From positions 1 to 64,000 of the forward strand of contig JAVEDU010000106.1 of the NCBI GenBank assembly GCA_030840805.1: 64,000 bases of DNA, given 5' to 3'. Below are positions 23,287-32,424 of the stretch, piece after piece. The stretch comes from Actinomycetota bacterium. Lineage in GTDB: Bacteria > Actinomycetota > Actinomycetes > Mycobacteriales > HKI-0501. Numbering within the stretch: the first letter of the stretch is position 1; each line of letters begins with the position of its first letter. The position numbers were made by a program, and so were the translations under genes. A model generated the notes under the pieces. That model was not told where the DNA came from and made no database searches. It saw only the letters and a program-made list of their open reading frames with translations.

Positions 23287-24360
23287 GTGGCGCGTGCCGA
23301 TGAACAAGCTGTGACCGCGCCCTCCCGCCTCTCCCGCTCCGCGGTGGACAGTGCCGCGATGACGGTCGACAGCCTGCGGCCGGTCTGCGCCGGCGTCGCC
23401 GTGATCTTCGGTGGGCTGGTCCCGGTACATCTCCTGATGCTGTCCGGCGATGCCGGCGTCGTCATGGCGGGCGTGGCCGGCGCGATCTCGGCGATCATGC
23501 TGGTGCTCTGGTACGCGTTCGCCACGGATCTCGCCGACCTGCTGGAGCGGAACGCCCAGACGGTCGGCTGTCTGATCGGCGCGCTGTGCGGGGTGGAGAC
23601 CCTCACGCACATGGCGGTCATCGGTGAGCCGTGGGTGACGACGGCGGTCATCCTCGTGGTGATGGCGGTCGGCGCCTGCGTCAGCTCGCGCGCGGTGTGC
23701 ACGGTCGTGATCCTCGGGACGGACCTCGGCTGGCTGGGGGTCGTGCTGGTACTCGGCCCGGATGCGGTGTGGTGGCAGGCCGGCGCGCAGCTGCTCGCGG
23801 CCAGCGTCCTGGGCGCCGTCTTCAACGTGATCCGGCACCGGACGGTCGAGCGACTGGAGACGGCCAAGCAGGCCATCGCCGACATGGCCGTGACGGACGA
23901 GCTCACCGGCCTGAACAACCGCCGCGGGCTGCTGCTCGCCGGCGAACCCCTGCTCGACGCCGCGCGCCGCGCGAACCGGGCGGTCAGCGTCCTCTACCTC
24001 GATCTGGACGGGCTCAAGGAGGTCAACGACACCCGGGGCCACGCGGCGGGTGACCGGCTGATCACGTCCGCCGGCGGGGTGCTCGCGTCGGTGTTCCGGT
24101 CCGCGGACGTGGTGGCGCGGCTCGGCGGGGACGAGTTCGCGGTGCTGCTGTCGGGGCTGACCGAGACCCAGTTCTCCGCACGCGAGGAACAGCTGCGGCG
24201 CGAACTCGCGGCGGTCGGCATCTCGGCGAGCGTCGGGGCCGTCCACCTGGCACCGGCGGAGCCCGACCAGCCGCTGGAGCAGCTCGTCGACGTGGCCGAC
24301 GCGGCGATGTACGCCGTGAAGCGTGCCCGCGCGGTCGGCGCGCCGCTCCGCCTGGCCTGA
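23287..24360 (+). CDS. Membrane GGDEF diguanylate cyclase (second of a tandem pair)
   Basis: Paralogue of the preceding gene, 357 aa, with the same layout: N-terminal helical membrane region (about 28-185), linker, then GGDEF domain starting 'DELTGLNNRRGL'. GGDEF is intact at 280-284, preceded by the RSAD inhibitory site. The GTG start at 23287 matches the paralogue's context ('VARADEQAV' against 'VSRSPRSAADVATV'). The membrane parts differ more than the cyclase parts, so the two may sense different signals while giving the same output. Stop at 24360 is 7 bases from the convergent nnrD-like gene. Confidence 0.93.
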   Translation: MARADEQAVTAPSRLSRSAVDSAAMTVDSLRPVCAGVAVIFGGLVPVHLLMLSGDAGVVMAGVAGAISAIMLVLWYAFATDLADLLERNAQTVGCLIGALCGVETLTHMAVIGEPWVTTAVILVVMAVGACVSSRAVCTVVILGTDLGWLGVVLVLGPDAVWWQAGAQLLAASVLGAVFNVIRHRTVERLETAKQAIADMAVTDELTGLNNRRGLLLAGEPLLDAARRANRAVSVLYLDLDGLKEVNDTRGHAAGDRLITSAGGVLASVFRSADVVARLGGDEFAVLLSGLTETQFSAREEQLRRELAAVGISASVGAVHLAPAEPDQPLEQLVDVADAAMYAVKRARAVGAPLRLA

Positions 24361-24367
24361 CCCCGAC

Positions 24368-25294
24368 TCAGACCTCGATCTCGGCGAGCACCCGCGGTAC
24401 CTCCGGCGGCAGCTCCCGAGCCAGGAACCCGACCCGTCCCACCGCCGACGCGAGCCGGTCACCCGCCCGCCCGTGCAGGTGCGCGGCCCAGACCGCGGCC
24501 TGCGCCGGGGTGGCGCCACGGGCGGTGAGCCCGCAGACGATCCCGGCGAACACGTCGCCGGAGCCCGACACCCCCAACCCCACCCCGCCGGTCTGGTCCC
24601 GCCACAACCCGCCGTCCGGGGTGGCGGTCCACGACTCCTCGCCGCCGCTGGTCACCGTGACCAGGGTGCGCCGGGCGAGCTCCAGCGTGGCGCCGGCCGG
24701 GTCCTCGTCCACCTCGTCCCGGCGGATGCCGAGGGTGAGCGCGAGCTCCTTGCGGTTCGGCGTGAGCACGGCCTGGCCGTCGAGCCGGTGCAGCACGGTG
24801 TGGTCCGCGCCGACGTAGGCCATCCCGGCGGCATCGATCACCAGCGGGCCGCGCAGCTTCGGCACGACCGCCCCGAGCAGCGCGGTGCACTGGTCGATGT
24901 CCCGGATCCCCGGCCCGAGCAGGACCGAGGAGGCCCCGTCCGCGAGGCCGAGAATGTCCTCCGCGGCCTCCGCCGCGATGTCACCGCCGCGTTCGGGCAG
25001 CGGGAGCACCAGCGCCTCCGGGAGCGCGACCGCGACCGCGGAGGCGACGGACGCAACGGTCGCGACCTGCAGCTTTCCGGCGCCGGACCGCAGGGCCGCC
25101 TCCGCGGCCAACAGGATCGCGCCGGGGGTCTGGTCGCTCCCGCCGACGATCAGTGTCCGGCCGCGGCTCTCCTTGTCGCCCTCCGGCTCGGGCAGCCGCC
25201 ACTCGCGCAGGATCGTGGACGTCACCGTCACGGGCTCCGCGATCAGTTCGCGGGACTCGCGGAGGTGGCGGGCCTCATGGGACGGGGTCGGCAT
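24368..25294 (-). CDS. nnrD: ADP-dependent NAD(P)H-hydrate dehydratase
   Basis: Repairs hydrated NADH/NADPH (the S-epimer) using ADP. Protein of 308 aa with the ribokinase-like fold of the family: 'TLIVGGSDQTPGAILLAAEAALRSGAGK' region (core 'GGSDQTPGA', 'RSGAGKLQVAT'), 'LLGPGIRD', 'VIDAAGMAYVG', 'LTPNRKELALTLG', and the catalytic 'VSGSGDVFAGIVCGL' (GSGDVFAG where most have GTGDVLAG). The epimerase domain (NnrE), often fused in bacteria, is absent, so it is the stand-alone form. ATG 25294 is used; the gene overlaps the upstream histidine phosphatase by 20 bases, implying a two-gene operon. Confidence 0.9.
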   Translation of the reverse strand: MPTPSHEARHLRESRELIAEPVTVTSTILREWRLPEPEGDKESRGRTLIVGGSDQTPGAILLAAEAALRSGAGKLQVATVASVASAVAVALPEALVLPLPERGGDIAAEAAEDILGLADGASSVLLGPGIRDIDQCTALLGAVVPKLRGPLVIDAAGMAYVGADHTVLHRLDGQAVLTPNRKELALTLGIRRDEVDEDPAGATLELARRTLVTVTSGGEESWTATPDGGLWRDQTGGVGLGVSGSGDVFAGIVCGLTARGATPAQAAVWAAHLHGRAGDRLASAVGRVGFLARELPPEVPRVLAEIEV

Positions 25295-26018
25295 CGGGCT
25301 CCTCGGTGACCTGCTCGCCCATGCCGGCGACGGTCTGTGGGTCGTTGAACGTGACGAGGCGGAGACCGCCGTCGTCGCCGGAGGTGTAGCGCGTCAGCGC
25401 GCAGTTCGCGACTGGAGGGCCGGCATCGATCTCGAGGAGCTCGGCCTCGGTCAGCCCCTCCAGGACATACCGGAAGTTCATGATGACGGCCTGATGGGAG
25501 GTGAGCAGCACCCGCTCGCCCGGGTACTCCTCCCGGAGCGTCCGGACGAAGTCCCGGACCCGCAGGGCGACATCGCACCAGCTCTCCCCGCTCGGCGGCC
25601 GGTAGTAGAACTTGCCCTGCCGCCGCCGGCGCTCCGCCTCCTCGGGGTACCGCTCGCGGATGCCGAGCCCGGTGAGGCCGTCGAAGATCCCGAGCTCCCG
25701 TTCCCGCAGCCGCTCGTCGAGCCGGAGCGGCACGTCGAGACCACCGGTCTCCAGCGCCGTCTGGGCGGTCAACCGCGCCCGGGCGTACGGCGAGCTCACC
25801 GCGACCGTCGGCCGCCCGGCCGGATCGCGCCGGGCAAGCCACCTGCCGAGTGCCGCCGCCTGGTCCCGCCCGGTGGGCGAGAGGACGACGTCGGCATCGC
25901 GGTCCGCCAGCTCCAGCCGGGCGGCGCCGAGGTCGTGGGCGCGCTGATCGGCGAGATTGCCCTCGCTCTCGCCGTGGCGGACGAGGTCGACGGCCGCGGG
26001 CCAGGGGATGCCGGTCAC
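25275..26018 (-). CDS. Histidine phosphatase (phosphoglycerate mutase-like) family protein
   Basis: Protein of about 247 aa. The catalytic 'DLVRHGESEGN' (RHG, phospho-acceptor His) is at the N-terminus. The second His lies in 'VLLTSHQAVI' and the arginine pair in 'SSPYARARLTAQTAL'. 'LDERLRERELGIFDGLTG' is the conserved middle part. These enzymes remove or transfer phosphate from sugars, nucleotides or proteins; the substrate is unknown. GTG 26018 is chosen because the conserved domain starts about ten residues later, though no good ribosome site is seen; the frame is open to 26096. It is upstream of and overlaps nnrD by 20 bases. Confidence 0.85.
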   Translation of the reverse strand: MTGIPWPAAVDLVRHGESEGNLADQRAHDLGAARLELADRDADVVLSPTGRDQAAALGRWLARRDPAGRPTVAVSSPYARARLTAQTALETGGLDVPLRLDERLRERELGIFDGLTGLGIRERYPEEAERRRRQGKFYYRPPSGESWCDVALRVRDFVRTLREEYPGERVLLTSHQAVIMNFRYVLEGLTEAELLEIDAGPPVANCALTRYTSGDDGGLRLVTFNDPQTVAGMGEQVTEEPDADPVP

Positions 26019-26301
26019 GGAGGAGATTGTCCGGGACGCCGGGCGATCTCCGCACGTCGCGATCGGGTCGGTGCCCGATTCCCGGCGCTCTGTCACCGAG
26101 TTGGCGATTAGACGCCGGATATCCGGTGCGTACCGGGACGGTCCGATGTGGACGCACAGCGTGAGGAAGTCACCCGAAAGTACGCGGTCGTAACGGAAAC
26201 CGGCGAACCCGCGCGATCGTAGAGTGATCGCATAGGTACGTCAGGTCAAAGTGTGCGAGAACGGATGCGCCGCCCGTACGCCAGTCGCTAGCCTACGCAC
26301 C

Positions 26302-26874
26302 GTGATTGACGTCCGCCGCCGACTAGGCGCTCTGCTCCTGGTGGGGGCAATGGGTTTGCTCGTCGGCTGCGGGGCCGCAGATCCGTCGGCCACCGCAAAC
26401 GAGAACAGCGACCCCGCCACCACCCCCACCGCCATCGTGCCGTCCCCCGCGCCGGCCCTGCCGGCCGCGATCAGGGCCCACGGCCTCGCCGGTGCCAAGG
26501 CGACGGCCGACTACTGGTTCCACGCGCTGTCGTACGCGCAGCAGTCCGGCGACCCGAAGCCGCTGCTCGCGGTGAGCACGAGCAGCTGCCAGGGCTGCTC
26601 CCAGCTCCTCGCGTCGATCCGGTCGGCCTACGCGGGCGGCGGCTCGGTGAGCGGCGGCTGGTACACCGTGCGGGAGATGACCAGCGAGGAGTACTCCGAC
26701 GCCATCCCGCTGCTGAGCGTGGTGTTCGACCGGGACGCGCTGAGCATCGTGGGCACCGGCGGGGCAACCATGCAGTCGGTGCCGGCGCTCCCGTTCCAGA
26801 CGGCGCGGCTGCGGCTGGCCTACAACGGCCGGTGGCGGGTCGCACAGGTGACCGGCATGTCGGCGCTCGGCTGA
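26302..26874 (+). CDS. DUF6318-family lipoprotein
   Basis: Predicted 190-aa lipoprotein. From GTG 26302: positively charged start 'VIDVRRRLGALLLVGAMG', then lipobox LVGC, so the lipidated Cys is near residue 24. A Thr/Pro-rich spacer follows. The mature domain has 'TADYWFHALSYAQQSGDPKPL' and 'STSSCQGCSQLLASI', whose two cysteines and YW..LSYA..(T/S)GD pattern are typical of DUF6318 proteins in actinomycetes. Function unknown. It ends in front of a perfect bidirectional hairpin. Confidence 0.8.
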   Translation: MIDVRRRLGALLLVGAMGLLVGCGAADPSATANENSDPATTPTAIVPSPAPALPAAIRAHGLAGAKATADYWFHALSYAQQSGDPKPLLAVSTSSCQGCSQLLASIRSAYAGGGSVSGGWYTVREMTSEEYSDAIPLLSVVFDRDALSIVGTGGATMQSVPALPFQTARLRLAYNGRWRVAQVTGMSALG

Positions 26875-26887
26875 TCCAGCCCCGCTC

Positions 26888-26933
26888 GACATGACGTGGC
26901 CCCGGCTCTCGTGAGCCGGGGCCACGTCATGTC
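26888..26933. terminator. Perfect bidirectional hairpin terminator
   Basis: Two perfect 21-bp arms (26888-26908 and 26913-26933) with a TCGT loop lie between the convergent DUF6318 and PfpI genes. There is no long U-tract, as is usual for high-GC actinomycetes. It can serve both strands. Confidence 0.85.
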
Positions 26934-26947
26934 GTTGCCATGTCCGA

Positions 26948-27499
26948 CTACGACGCGAACGCCGTCACCATCTCCCTGGTGAACGCGGGTAGGTCGTCCG
27001 GGTTACGGCTCGACACCAGGGTGAATCCGGCCGGGCAGACGACGACCTCCTCGTCGGTCCAGTCCGCTCCCGCGTTGCGCAGGTCCGTCCGGAGGCTCGG
27101 CCACGACGTGATCCGCTTCCCGTCGACCACGCCGGCCTCGATGAGCGTCCACGGCGCGTGGCAGATCGCCGCAACGGGCTTGCCCGCCTCGGTGTACGCC
27201 CGCACGAACGCCACCGCCTCGGGGTGGGTGCGCAGGTTGTCCGGGTTCGCGACGCCGCCGGGGAGCACGAGACCGTCGTAGTCCGCCGCATCGGCGTCCG
27301 CGACCGCGATGTCCACATCGAACTCGTCGGCCTTGTCCAGGTGGTGGAACGCCTGGGCCTTGCCCTTCTCCGGGGCGAGCAGCGTCGGGGTGCCGCCCGC
27401 GGCCTTCACGGCCTTCCACGGCTCTGTCAGCTCGACCTGCTCGATGCCCTCGTTCGCCACGAGGAACGCGATCGTCTTGCCGGTCAGTGGGGAGGCCAT
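26948..27499 (-). CDS. DJ-1/PfpI family protein (type 1 glutamine amidotransferase-like)
   Basis: Soluble protein of 183 aa. The nucleophile elbow is 'AAICHAPWTL' (Cys around 114, followed by His), and the acidic residue near the N-terminus is in 'FLVANEGIEQVEL'. 'LVLPGGVANPDNLR' and 'VVVCPAGFTLVSSRNPDDL' are typical for the YhbO/PfpI subgroup. Members act as deglycases, proteases or stress chaperones; the assignment inside the family is uncertain. ATG 27499 fits the usual start of the family. It is separated from the convergent lipoprotein gene by a strong hairpin. Confidence 0.93.
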   Translation of the reverse strand: MASPLTGKTIAFLVANEGIEQVELTEPWKAVKAAGGTPTLLAPEKGKAQAFHHLDKADEFDVDIAVADADAADYDGLVLPGGVANPDNLRTHPEAVAFVRAYTEAGKPVAAICHAPWTLIEAGVVDGKRITSWPSLRTDLRNAGADWTDEEVVVCPAGFTLVSSRNPDDLPAFTREMVTAFAS

Positions 27500-27584
27500 G
27501 CAGTTCTCACCTCATCGGCGCCGGGGATCGGGTCCCCCCATCTCACGCCCGATCGGCCGGCCTCACAACTCGGCGCGACTCCGC

Positions 27585-28415
27585 TCACCGGGCGATGCGC
27601 TCGGCCCCCGTGTAGACGTTCATCGACGTACCGCGGAGGAATCCGACCAGCGTCATCCCGGACTCCTCGGCCAGCTCGGCGGCGAGCGTGGACGGTGCCG
27701 ACACCGCGGCCAGCGTCGGCAGGCCCGCCATCAGCGCCTTCTGGACGAGCTCGAACGACGCCCGCCCGCTCACCATCAGGATGTGCCCGGCGAGCGGCAC
27801 CCGGTGCTGCCGGAGCGCCCAGCCGAGCACCTTGTCGACGGCGTTGTGCCGGCCGACGTCCTCCCGGACGCACAACAGCTCGCCGTCGGCGGTGAACAGC
27901 CCCGCCGCATGCAGGCCGCCGGTCTTGTCGAAGACCTTCTGCGCGGCCCGCAGCGCGTCCGGCAGCCCGACCAGCACCTCGGGCCGGACCGGGGTCCGGT
28001 CGCCGCCGGGTTCGTACGTGGTCTTGGTGCGGACCGCGTCGATGCTCGCCTTGCCGCACACCCCGCAGGAGGACGTGGTGTAGAAGTTCCGCTCGATGCC
28101 GACCACGGGAGCCGGCACGCCGGGGGCGAGATCCAGGTCGAGCACGTTGTAGGTGTTCCGGCCGGAGTCGTCCACGCTGTCGCAGTACCGCGCGATCGCG
28201 ATGTCTGCCACGCCGGTGATGACGCCCTCGGTCAGCAGGAACCCGTGGGCCAGGTCGAGGTCGTCCCCCGGCGTGCGCATGGTCACCGCCAGGGGCCGTC
28301 CGTTGACGCGGATCTCCAGCGGCTCTTCCGCGGCGAGCGTGTCCGGCCGCGTCGTCATCGCGCCGGTGCCGATGTCGAGGCGGAGCACCGGCCGTCGTGC
28401 AGTCACCCTTCCCAT
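27585..28415 (-). CDS. fdhD: Formate dehydrogenase accessory sulfurtransferase FdhD
   Basis: Moves sulfur from a cysteine desulfurase to the bis-MGD molybdenum cofactor of formate dehydrogenase-type enzymes. Protein of 276 aa. The sulfur-relay cysteines are in 'SSCGVCGK' (Cys117 and Cys120), and the C-terminal '[16 protein letters not shown]' and '[15 protein letters not shown]' are family hallmarks. ATG 28415 is chosen over a much longer open frame upstream, which is a shadow. It is divergent from a MobA-like gene with 45 bp between, so the pair is likely co-regulated. No formate dehydrogenase structural gene is in the window. Confidence 0.95.
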   Translation of the reverse strand: MGRVTARRPVLRLDIGTGAMTTRPDTLAAEEPLEIRVNGRPLAVTMRTPGDDLDLAHGFLLTEGVITGVADIAIARYCDSVDDSGRNTYNVLDLDLAPGVPAPVVGIERNFYTTSSCGVCGKASIDAVRTKTTYEPGGDRTPVRPEVLVGLPDALRAAQKVFDKTGGLHAAGLFTADGELLCVREDVGRHNAVDKVLGWALRQHRVPLAGHILMVSGRASFELVQKALMAGLPTLAAVSAPSTLAAELAEESGMTLVGFLRGTSMNVYTGAERIAR

Positions 28416-28460
28416 GCCGCGACTGTAGGCGCCGGCCCGGACGAGTGTTGACTGTCCCCC

Positions 28461-29084
28461 GTGACCGGATACGCCGCAGTCGTGCTCGCGGGCGGGCGCG
28501 CGCGCCGGCTCGGGGGCATCGCGAAGCCGACCGTGGAGATCGGCGGCCGGCCGCTGCTGGCCCGGGTGCTCGCCGCGGTCGCCGACGCCGACCGCGTGAT
28601 CGTGGTCGGCCCGCCGGTGACCGGCCTCGACGGCCCGGAGCCGGTGTGGGCCCGGGAGGACCCGCCCGGATCGGGTCCCGTGGCGGCCCTCCGTGCCGCT
28701 GTCCCGCTGCTGCCGCCGGGTACCGGCACGGTCGTGGTGCTCGCCGCGGACCTGCCGTTCCTGGATGCCGCGACGGTGGCCCGGCTGCGGGCGGCGGCCG
28801 TCGGGACCGGCGCCACCGAGGCCGCCGTGCTGATCGACGACGGCGGCCGGGACCAGTACCTCGCGGCGGCCTGGGGCGCGTGCGCACTGCGCCGCGCCCT
28901 GTCCACTGTGGAGGACGACAGGGTGTCCTCGGTGTACGCGGTCGCGACGGTGACCCGGCTGGCGGTGACGGGCTATCGCGCCGGCACCGAGCCGTGGCGC
29001 GATGTGGACGATCCCGCCGGATTGGACCGCGCGCGGGCATCCTGGGAGCATTCGGCGGAGGACGACCCGACGGGCCAGGGGTGA
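28461..29084 (+). CDS. mobA: MobA-like molybdenum cofactor guanylyltransferase
   Basis: Predicted 207 aa. The signature '[27 protein letters not shown]' region (core [15 protein letters not shown]) binds GTP, and '[16 protein letters not shown]' holds the metal-binding Asp; '[16 protein letters not shown]' follows. This matches MobA, which links GMP to molybdopterin to form MGD. Together with FdhD, across a 45-bp divergent promoter region, it serves MGD enzymes such as formate dehydrogenase or nitrate reductase rather than CO dehydrogenase. The start is GTG 28461. The membrane protein gene follows after 3 bases, so they are likely cotranscribed. Confidence 0.88.
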   Translation: MTGYAAVVLAGGRARRLGGIAKPTVEIGGRPLLARVLAAVADADRVIVVGPPVTGLDGPEPVWAREDPPGSGPVAALRAAVPLLPPGTGTVVVLAADLPFLDAATVARLRAAAVGTGATEAAVLIDDGGRDQYLAAAWGACALRRALSTVEDDRVSSVYAVATVTRLAVTGYRAGTEPWRDVDDPAGLDRARASWEHSAEDDPTGQG

Positions 29085-29087
29085 GGC

Positions 29088-30290
29088 ATGACGGATGACG
29101 CTCCGTTCGATCCGGCCGAACCCGTCCAGCCGCAGCCGGTGACGTCGCCGACGGCGCCGAAGCTGGAGCGGTTCCCGGACGAGCCGCGCCTGCAGGTGCG
29201 GCCCGCGTACCTCTGGTTCGACGCCGGCGAGCGGGTCATGCCGGCCGCGGTCTTCGGCGTCGTGCTCGCGGTCGTCGCGGCGCTCGCGGTGGAGAGCATG
29301 GTCCTGCGCTGGCTCGCCGTGAACCGGGAGGGCGTGATGGGCCTCCTCTACTGGTTCATCGCGCTGTTCCTCTTCCTCGCCCCGCCCGCCGCGGGCGCGG
29401 GCTGGTACGCGCTGGACCGGATCGGGAACTCGCTGCCGCGGGCGGCGCTCGGCGTCGCGTTCGGGGCCACCCTGCTGTTCTGGCTGCGGGTGGTCCTCCA
29501 GCTCGGGACGGACGGCTGGGCGGTCCCGGCCGCACTGTTCAACATCACGGTCCCGTTCCTGCTGTGGTGGCTGGCCCGCAGGATCGCGCTCGACCACGCG
29601 GTCGAGCCCGCGGTGGCCGGTCGCAGGGTCTGGGACGAGCCGCGGCGGACCCTGGCGTACGGGCTCGGTCACGTCCTCCGGGTCCCGACCGCCCGGCTGC
29701 TGCACGGCGTGGCCGCGCCGGTGCCGACCCGGGTCCGGTCCGGCCGCGGCACCTACGCGTATGCGCGGGAGGTGCACGACCCGGTGGTCGCGGATGCCGC
29801 GGTCGTCGCCGGGCGCCGGGTCGCGATCGTGTGGCTGGTCCGGACCGAACCGGGCGCGCTGGAGATCGACGCGTACGGCCATCTGTTCCCGGCGGTGCGC
29901 GGTGTCCCCCGCGGGCGGATCAGTGCCGCCGACTCGCTGCCGTACTTCGAGCGGTCGCTGCCGGGCGCGCGGGTGCGGGCGTTCGTCGGGCTGTACGCGC
30001 CCGGGGACACCACGGTGGACCTCGTCGCCCCGGAGGACAGCGCGGTGCGGTTCGACACGGCCGACCGGATCGCCGTCCACATCGCGACCTGGCTCGCCGA
30101 GGGCGGCGCGGAGACGAGCTACCTCGACCGGGAGGTCCTCGCCGACGCACTGTCCCTCTGGTCGACGTATCCGACCCTGCCCACCGCACCCGTGGCCGAG
30201 GGCGATGCCGAGCTGCCGACCCCGGCCGCGCCGACGCACAAGGTGCGCGTGACGGGTACCGCGGCGGCGCCGACCGGCGGGGCCGGCTGA
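29088..30290 (+). CDS. Membrane protein with four predicted helices, function unknown
   Basis: Protein of 400 aa. A proline-rich cytoplasmic N-terminus (1-45) leads to about four hydrophobic helices, roughly at 48-72, 84-106, 116-138 and 143-165. A soluble C-terminal domain of about 220 residues follows, with '[22 protein letters not shown]' region (core [11 protein letters not shown]), '[20 protein letters not shown]' and '[18 protein letters not shown]'. I do not recognise a family. It begins 3 bases after mobA and is probably translated with it, but nothing else ties it to molybdenum metabolism. The C-terminus is Pro/Thr-rich and may be disordered. Confidence 0.75.
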   Translation: MTDDAPFDPAEPVQPQPVTSPTAPKLERFPDEPRLQVRPAYLWFDAGERVMPAAVFGVVLAVVAALAVESMVLRWLAVNREGVMGLLYWFIALFLFLAPPAAGAGWYALDRIGNSLPRAALGVAFGATLLFWLRVVLQLGTDGWAVPAALFNITVPFLLWWLARRIALDHAVEPAVAGRRVWDEPRRTLAYGLGHVLRVPTARLLHGVAAPVPTRVRSGRGTYAYAREVHDPVVADAAVVAGRRVAIVWLVRTEPGALEIDAYGHLFPAVRGVPRGRISAADSLPYFERSLPGARVRAFVGLYAPGDTTVDLVAPEDSAVRFDTADRIAVHIATWLAEGGAETSYLDREVLADALSLWSTYPTLPTAPVAEGDAELPTPAAPTHKVRVTGTAAAPTGGAG

Positions 30291-30294
30291 CCGG

Positions 30295-31686
30295 CTATCC
30301 CGGGCGGACCGACCTCCGGTCACCGTCGACGGCCGCGCGGAGCACGCCGGCCAGCACCGGGAGGGCCCGCCGCAGCGGGTCGGTCTCCACGCCCGCGTAG
30401 CCGAGGACGAGGCCGTACCGGTCGGGGCTGCCGAGGTGGTGCCGGGCGAGCCCGTCCAGCGCCAACCCGGCGGCCGCGCCGCCGGTGACGGCGGCCCGCT
30501 CGGCGGCGGCGGACGGCAGGGGGACGACGACATGCGCACCGGCCGCATCGCCCGTCGCGGTGAATCCGGCCGCCCGTACCGCGTCCACGACCAGGGCCCG
30601 GCGCTCGGCGAGGACGCGGCGCAGCCGCCGCAGGTGCCGGGCCAGGTCGCCGTGCTCGATGAGCGCGGTGAGCACCTGCTGACCGGCCGGGGAGGGCTGG
30701 GTCGCGGTCCGCCGCCGGTGCTCCTCCAGCGCGGCGACCACCGCGGGCGGTCCGGCCAGCCAGCCGGTACCGAGGCCGGGAGTGAGGATCTTGCTCGCCG
30801 TGCCGAGGTGGACCACCGCGTCCGGGGCGAGCGCGGCGAGCAGCGGGAGCGGCGCGACGTCGAAGCGGAACTCGCCGTCGTAGTCGTCCTCCAGCACCCA
30901 GAACCGCTCGTCCCGCGCGCGCCGGACCAGCGCGACCCGCCGATCCGCGGGCATCCGGGCGCCGAGCGGGTACTGGTGGGCCGGTGTGCAGTACACCGCC
31001 CGCACCCCGGCCGGGATCGCGGACACCACCAGGCCGTGGTGGTCGACCGGGACCGGGACGACCTCCACGCCCGCCGCGCGGAACGCCGCCGTGGCGCGCT
31101 GGTACCCGGGCTCCTCCATCCCGACGCGGTCACCGGGCCGCAGCGCCGCGACGGCGAACTCGCCGACCGCCGCGCTCGTCCCCGCGGTCGCCAGCACGGC
31201 GTCCGGGCCCACCACGAGGCCGCGGTGCCGGAGCAGGTGCTCGGCCACCGCCACCCGCATCGAGGTCAGGCCGGCGCGCTCGTGCCGGCCGGGCACGGGC
31301 GCGTCCGCGGCGGCGCGCCAGGCCCGTCGCCAGGCCGCGGGATCGATCGTGCCCGGCGACGCCGACCCGGCGTACAGGTCGACCGTCGGTGCCGCCGGTG
31401 CGGTACGCCGCCGGGCCGGCCGGTTGCGGGGCGCGGGCGGCACCTCGGTCACGTAGGTCCCGGAGCCGTGCCGCCCCTCGATCCAGCCCTCCGCCAGCAG
31501 TTGGTCGTAGGCCGCCGCGGTCACCGACCGGGAGACCCCCAGTCGGCCGGCGAGATCGCGGGTGGACGGCAACCGCTCGCCCGGGCGCAGGACGCCGACC
31601 ACGGTGGCCTCGCGGACGGCCTCCGCGACCTGGACGGCCAGCGGTCGTCCACCGGTCCGGTCGAGCACGATCGGAAGCTCAGGCAC
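30295..31686 (-). CDS. MocR/PdxR-type GntR regulator with aminotransferase domain
   Basis: Transcription factor of 463 aa. Residues 1-80 form a GntR winged helix ('[23 protein letters not shown]', core '[15 protein letters not shown]'). From about 110 there is a type I aminotransferase domain: '[19 protein letters not shown]', '[11 protein letters not shown]', and the PLP-binding lysine in '[17 protein letters not shown]'. Such proteins sense PLP or an amino compound bound as a Schiff base. It is divergent from a PPOX-family enzyme gene; 71 bp between them contains two direct repeats suited to a MocR operator. Control of vitamin B6 metabolism or of the neighbouring flavoenzyme is the likely role. 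Confidence 0.92.
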   Translation of the reverse strand: MPELPIVLDRTGGRPLAVQVAEAVREATVVGVLRPGERLPSTRDLAGRLGVSRSVTAAAYDQLLAEGWIEGRHGSGTYVTEVPPAPRNRPARRRTAPAAPTVDLYAGSASPGTIDPAAWRRAWRAAADAPVPGRHERAGLTSMRVAVAEHLLRHRGLVVGPDAVLATAGTSAAVGEFAVAALRPGDRVGMEEPGYQRATAAFRAAGVEVVPVPVDHHGLVVSAIPAGVRAVYCTPAHQYPLGARMPADRRVALVRRARDERFWVLEDDYDGEFRFDVAPLPLLAALAPDAVVHLGTASKILTPGLGTGWLAGPPAVVAALEEHRRRTATQPSPAGQQVLTALIEHGDLARHLRRLRRVLAERRALVVDAVRAAGFTATGDAAGAHVVVPLPSAAAERAAVTGGAAAGLALDGLARHHLGSPDRYGLVLGYAGVETDPLRRALPVLAGVLRAAVDGDRRSVRPG

Positions 31687-31690
31687 GCTC

Positions 31691-31728
31691 AGTGGCCTTT
31701 CGAGTTTGCGGGTGAGTGGCCATTTGAG
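31691..31728. promoter_or_regulatory. Tandem operator in the MocR/PPOX intergenic region
   Basis: Two direct copies of AGTGGCC(T/A)TT(C/T)GAG at 31691-31704 and 31715-31728, 24 bases apart start to start (about two helix turns). MocR-family regulators such as GabR and PdxR bind direct repeats in divergent promoter regions, so this is the probable binding site of the adjacent regulator. Confidence 0.6.
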
Positions 31729-31757
31729 GATGCCACTGACGGTCCGATGCTGGACGG

Positions 31758-32405
31758 GTGACTCTTTCTCCCACCCCCCGCAGCACCGTCCGCCGCAACA
31801 GCCGGCGGGCCCGTACCGACCGCGCCGAGCTGTACGCCCTGCTCGACGAGGCGCTGATCTGCCATCTCGGTGTGCTCATCGACGGCGCGCCGGTCGTGCT
31901 GCCGACCGGGTACGGCCGGATCGACGACGTCCTGTATCTGCACGGCTCCGTCGCGGCGCGGAGCCTGGCCGCGGCGGCGGAGCTGCCGGTGTCGGTCGCC
32001 GTCACGCTGGTGGACGGCGTCGTCTACGCCCGGTCCTCGTTCCACTGCTCGATGAACTACCGGAGCTCGGTGCTCCACGGCGCCGCCCGGCGGGTGACCG
32101 ACCCGGACGAGGTCCTCCGCGGGCTCGCCGCGCTGACCGACCACCTCGCCCCCGGCACCTGGGCGCACGCCCGCACGCCGACCCGCAAGGAGATCGCGGC
32201 GACCACGGTGCTGGCGCTCGACCTCGCCGAGGCGTCGGTGAAGATGCGCAGCGGACCGCCCGCCGACGACGCCGAGGACGTCGAGGCGGGTACCGCCTGG
32301 GCGGGCGTGCTGCCGGTGCGGACCGTGTGGGGGGCGCCGGAGCCGTGCCCACTGCTGCCGGACGAGACGCCGGTTCCACCGCACGTCCTCGATCGGGTGC
32401 GGTGA
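31758..32405 (+). CDS. Pyridoxamine 5'-phosphate oxidase family protein
   Basis: Flavin-binding split-barrel protein of 215 aa. Key features are 'ALLDEALICHLGVLIDGAPVVLPTGYGR' region (core 'CHLGVLIDGAPVVLPTGY'), 'LYLHGSVAAR' and 'SSFHCSMNYRSSVLHGAAR'. This is the FMN-binding NimA/PPOX-like subgroup rather than true PdxH. FMN or F420-dependent reduction is possible. It is divergent from, and likely controlled by, the MocR regulator; this pairing is common in actinomycetes. GTG 31758 lies only about 30 bases beyond the second operator copy, so the transcript may have a very short leader. Confidence 0.88.
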   Translation: MTLSPTPRSTVRRNSRRARTDRAELYALLDEALICHLGVLIDGAPVVLPTGYGRIDDVLYLHGSVAARSLAAAAELPVSVAVTLVDGVVYARSSFHCSMNYRSSVLHGAARRVTDPDEVLRGLAALTDHLAPGTWAHARTPTRKEIAATTVLALDLAEASVKMRSGPPADDAEDVEAGTAWAGVLPVRTVWGAPEPCPLLPDETPVPPHVLDRVR

Positions 32406-32424
32406 GCGGCGGCCCGGTGCGGGG

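Noticed and set aside
27585-31133. A 1182-codon minus-strand open frame covering fdhD, mobA and the MocR gene region
   Set aside because: Only its last 276 codons (FdhD) have family features. The rest is the antisense shadow of high-GC genes, with low-complexity Arg/Gly/Pro-rich translation.
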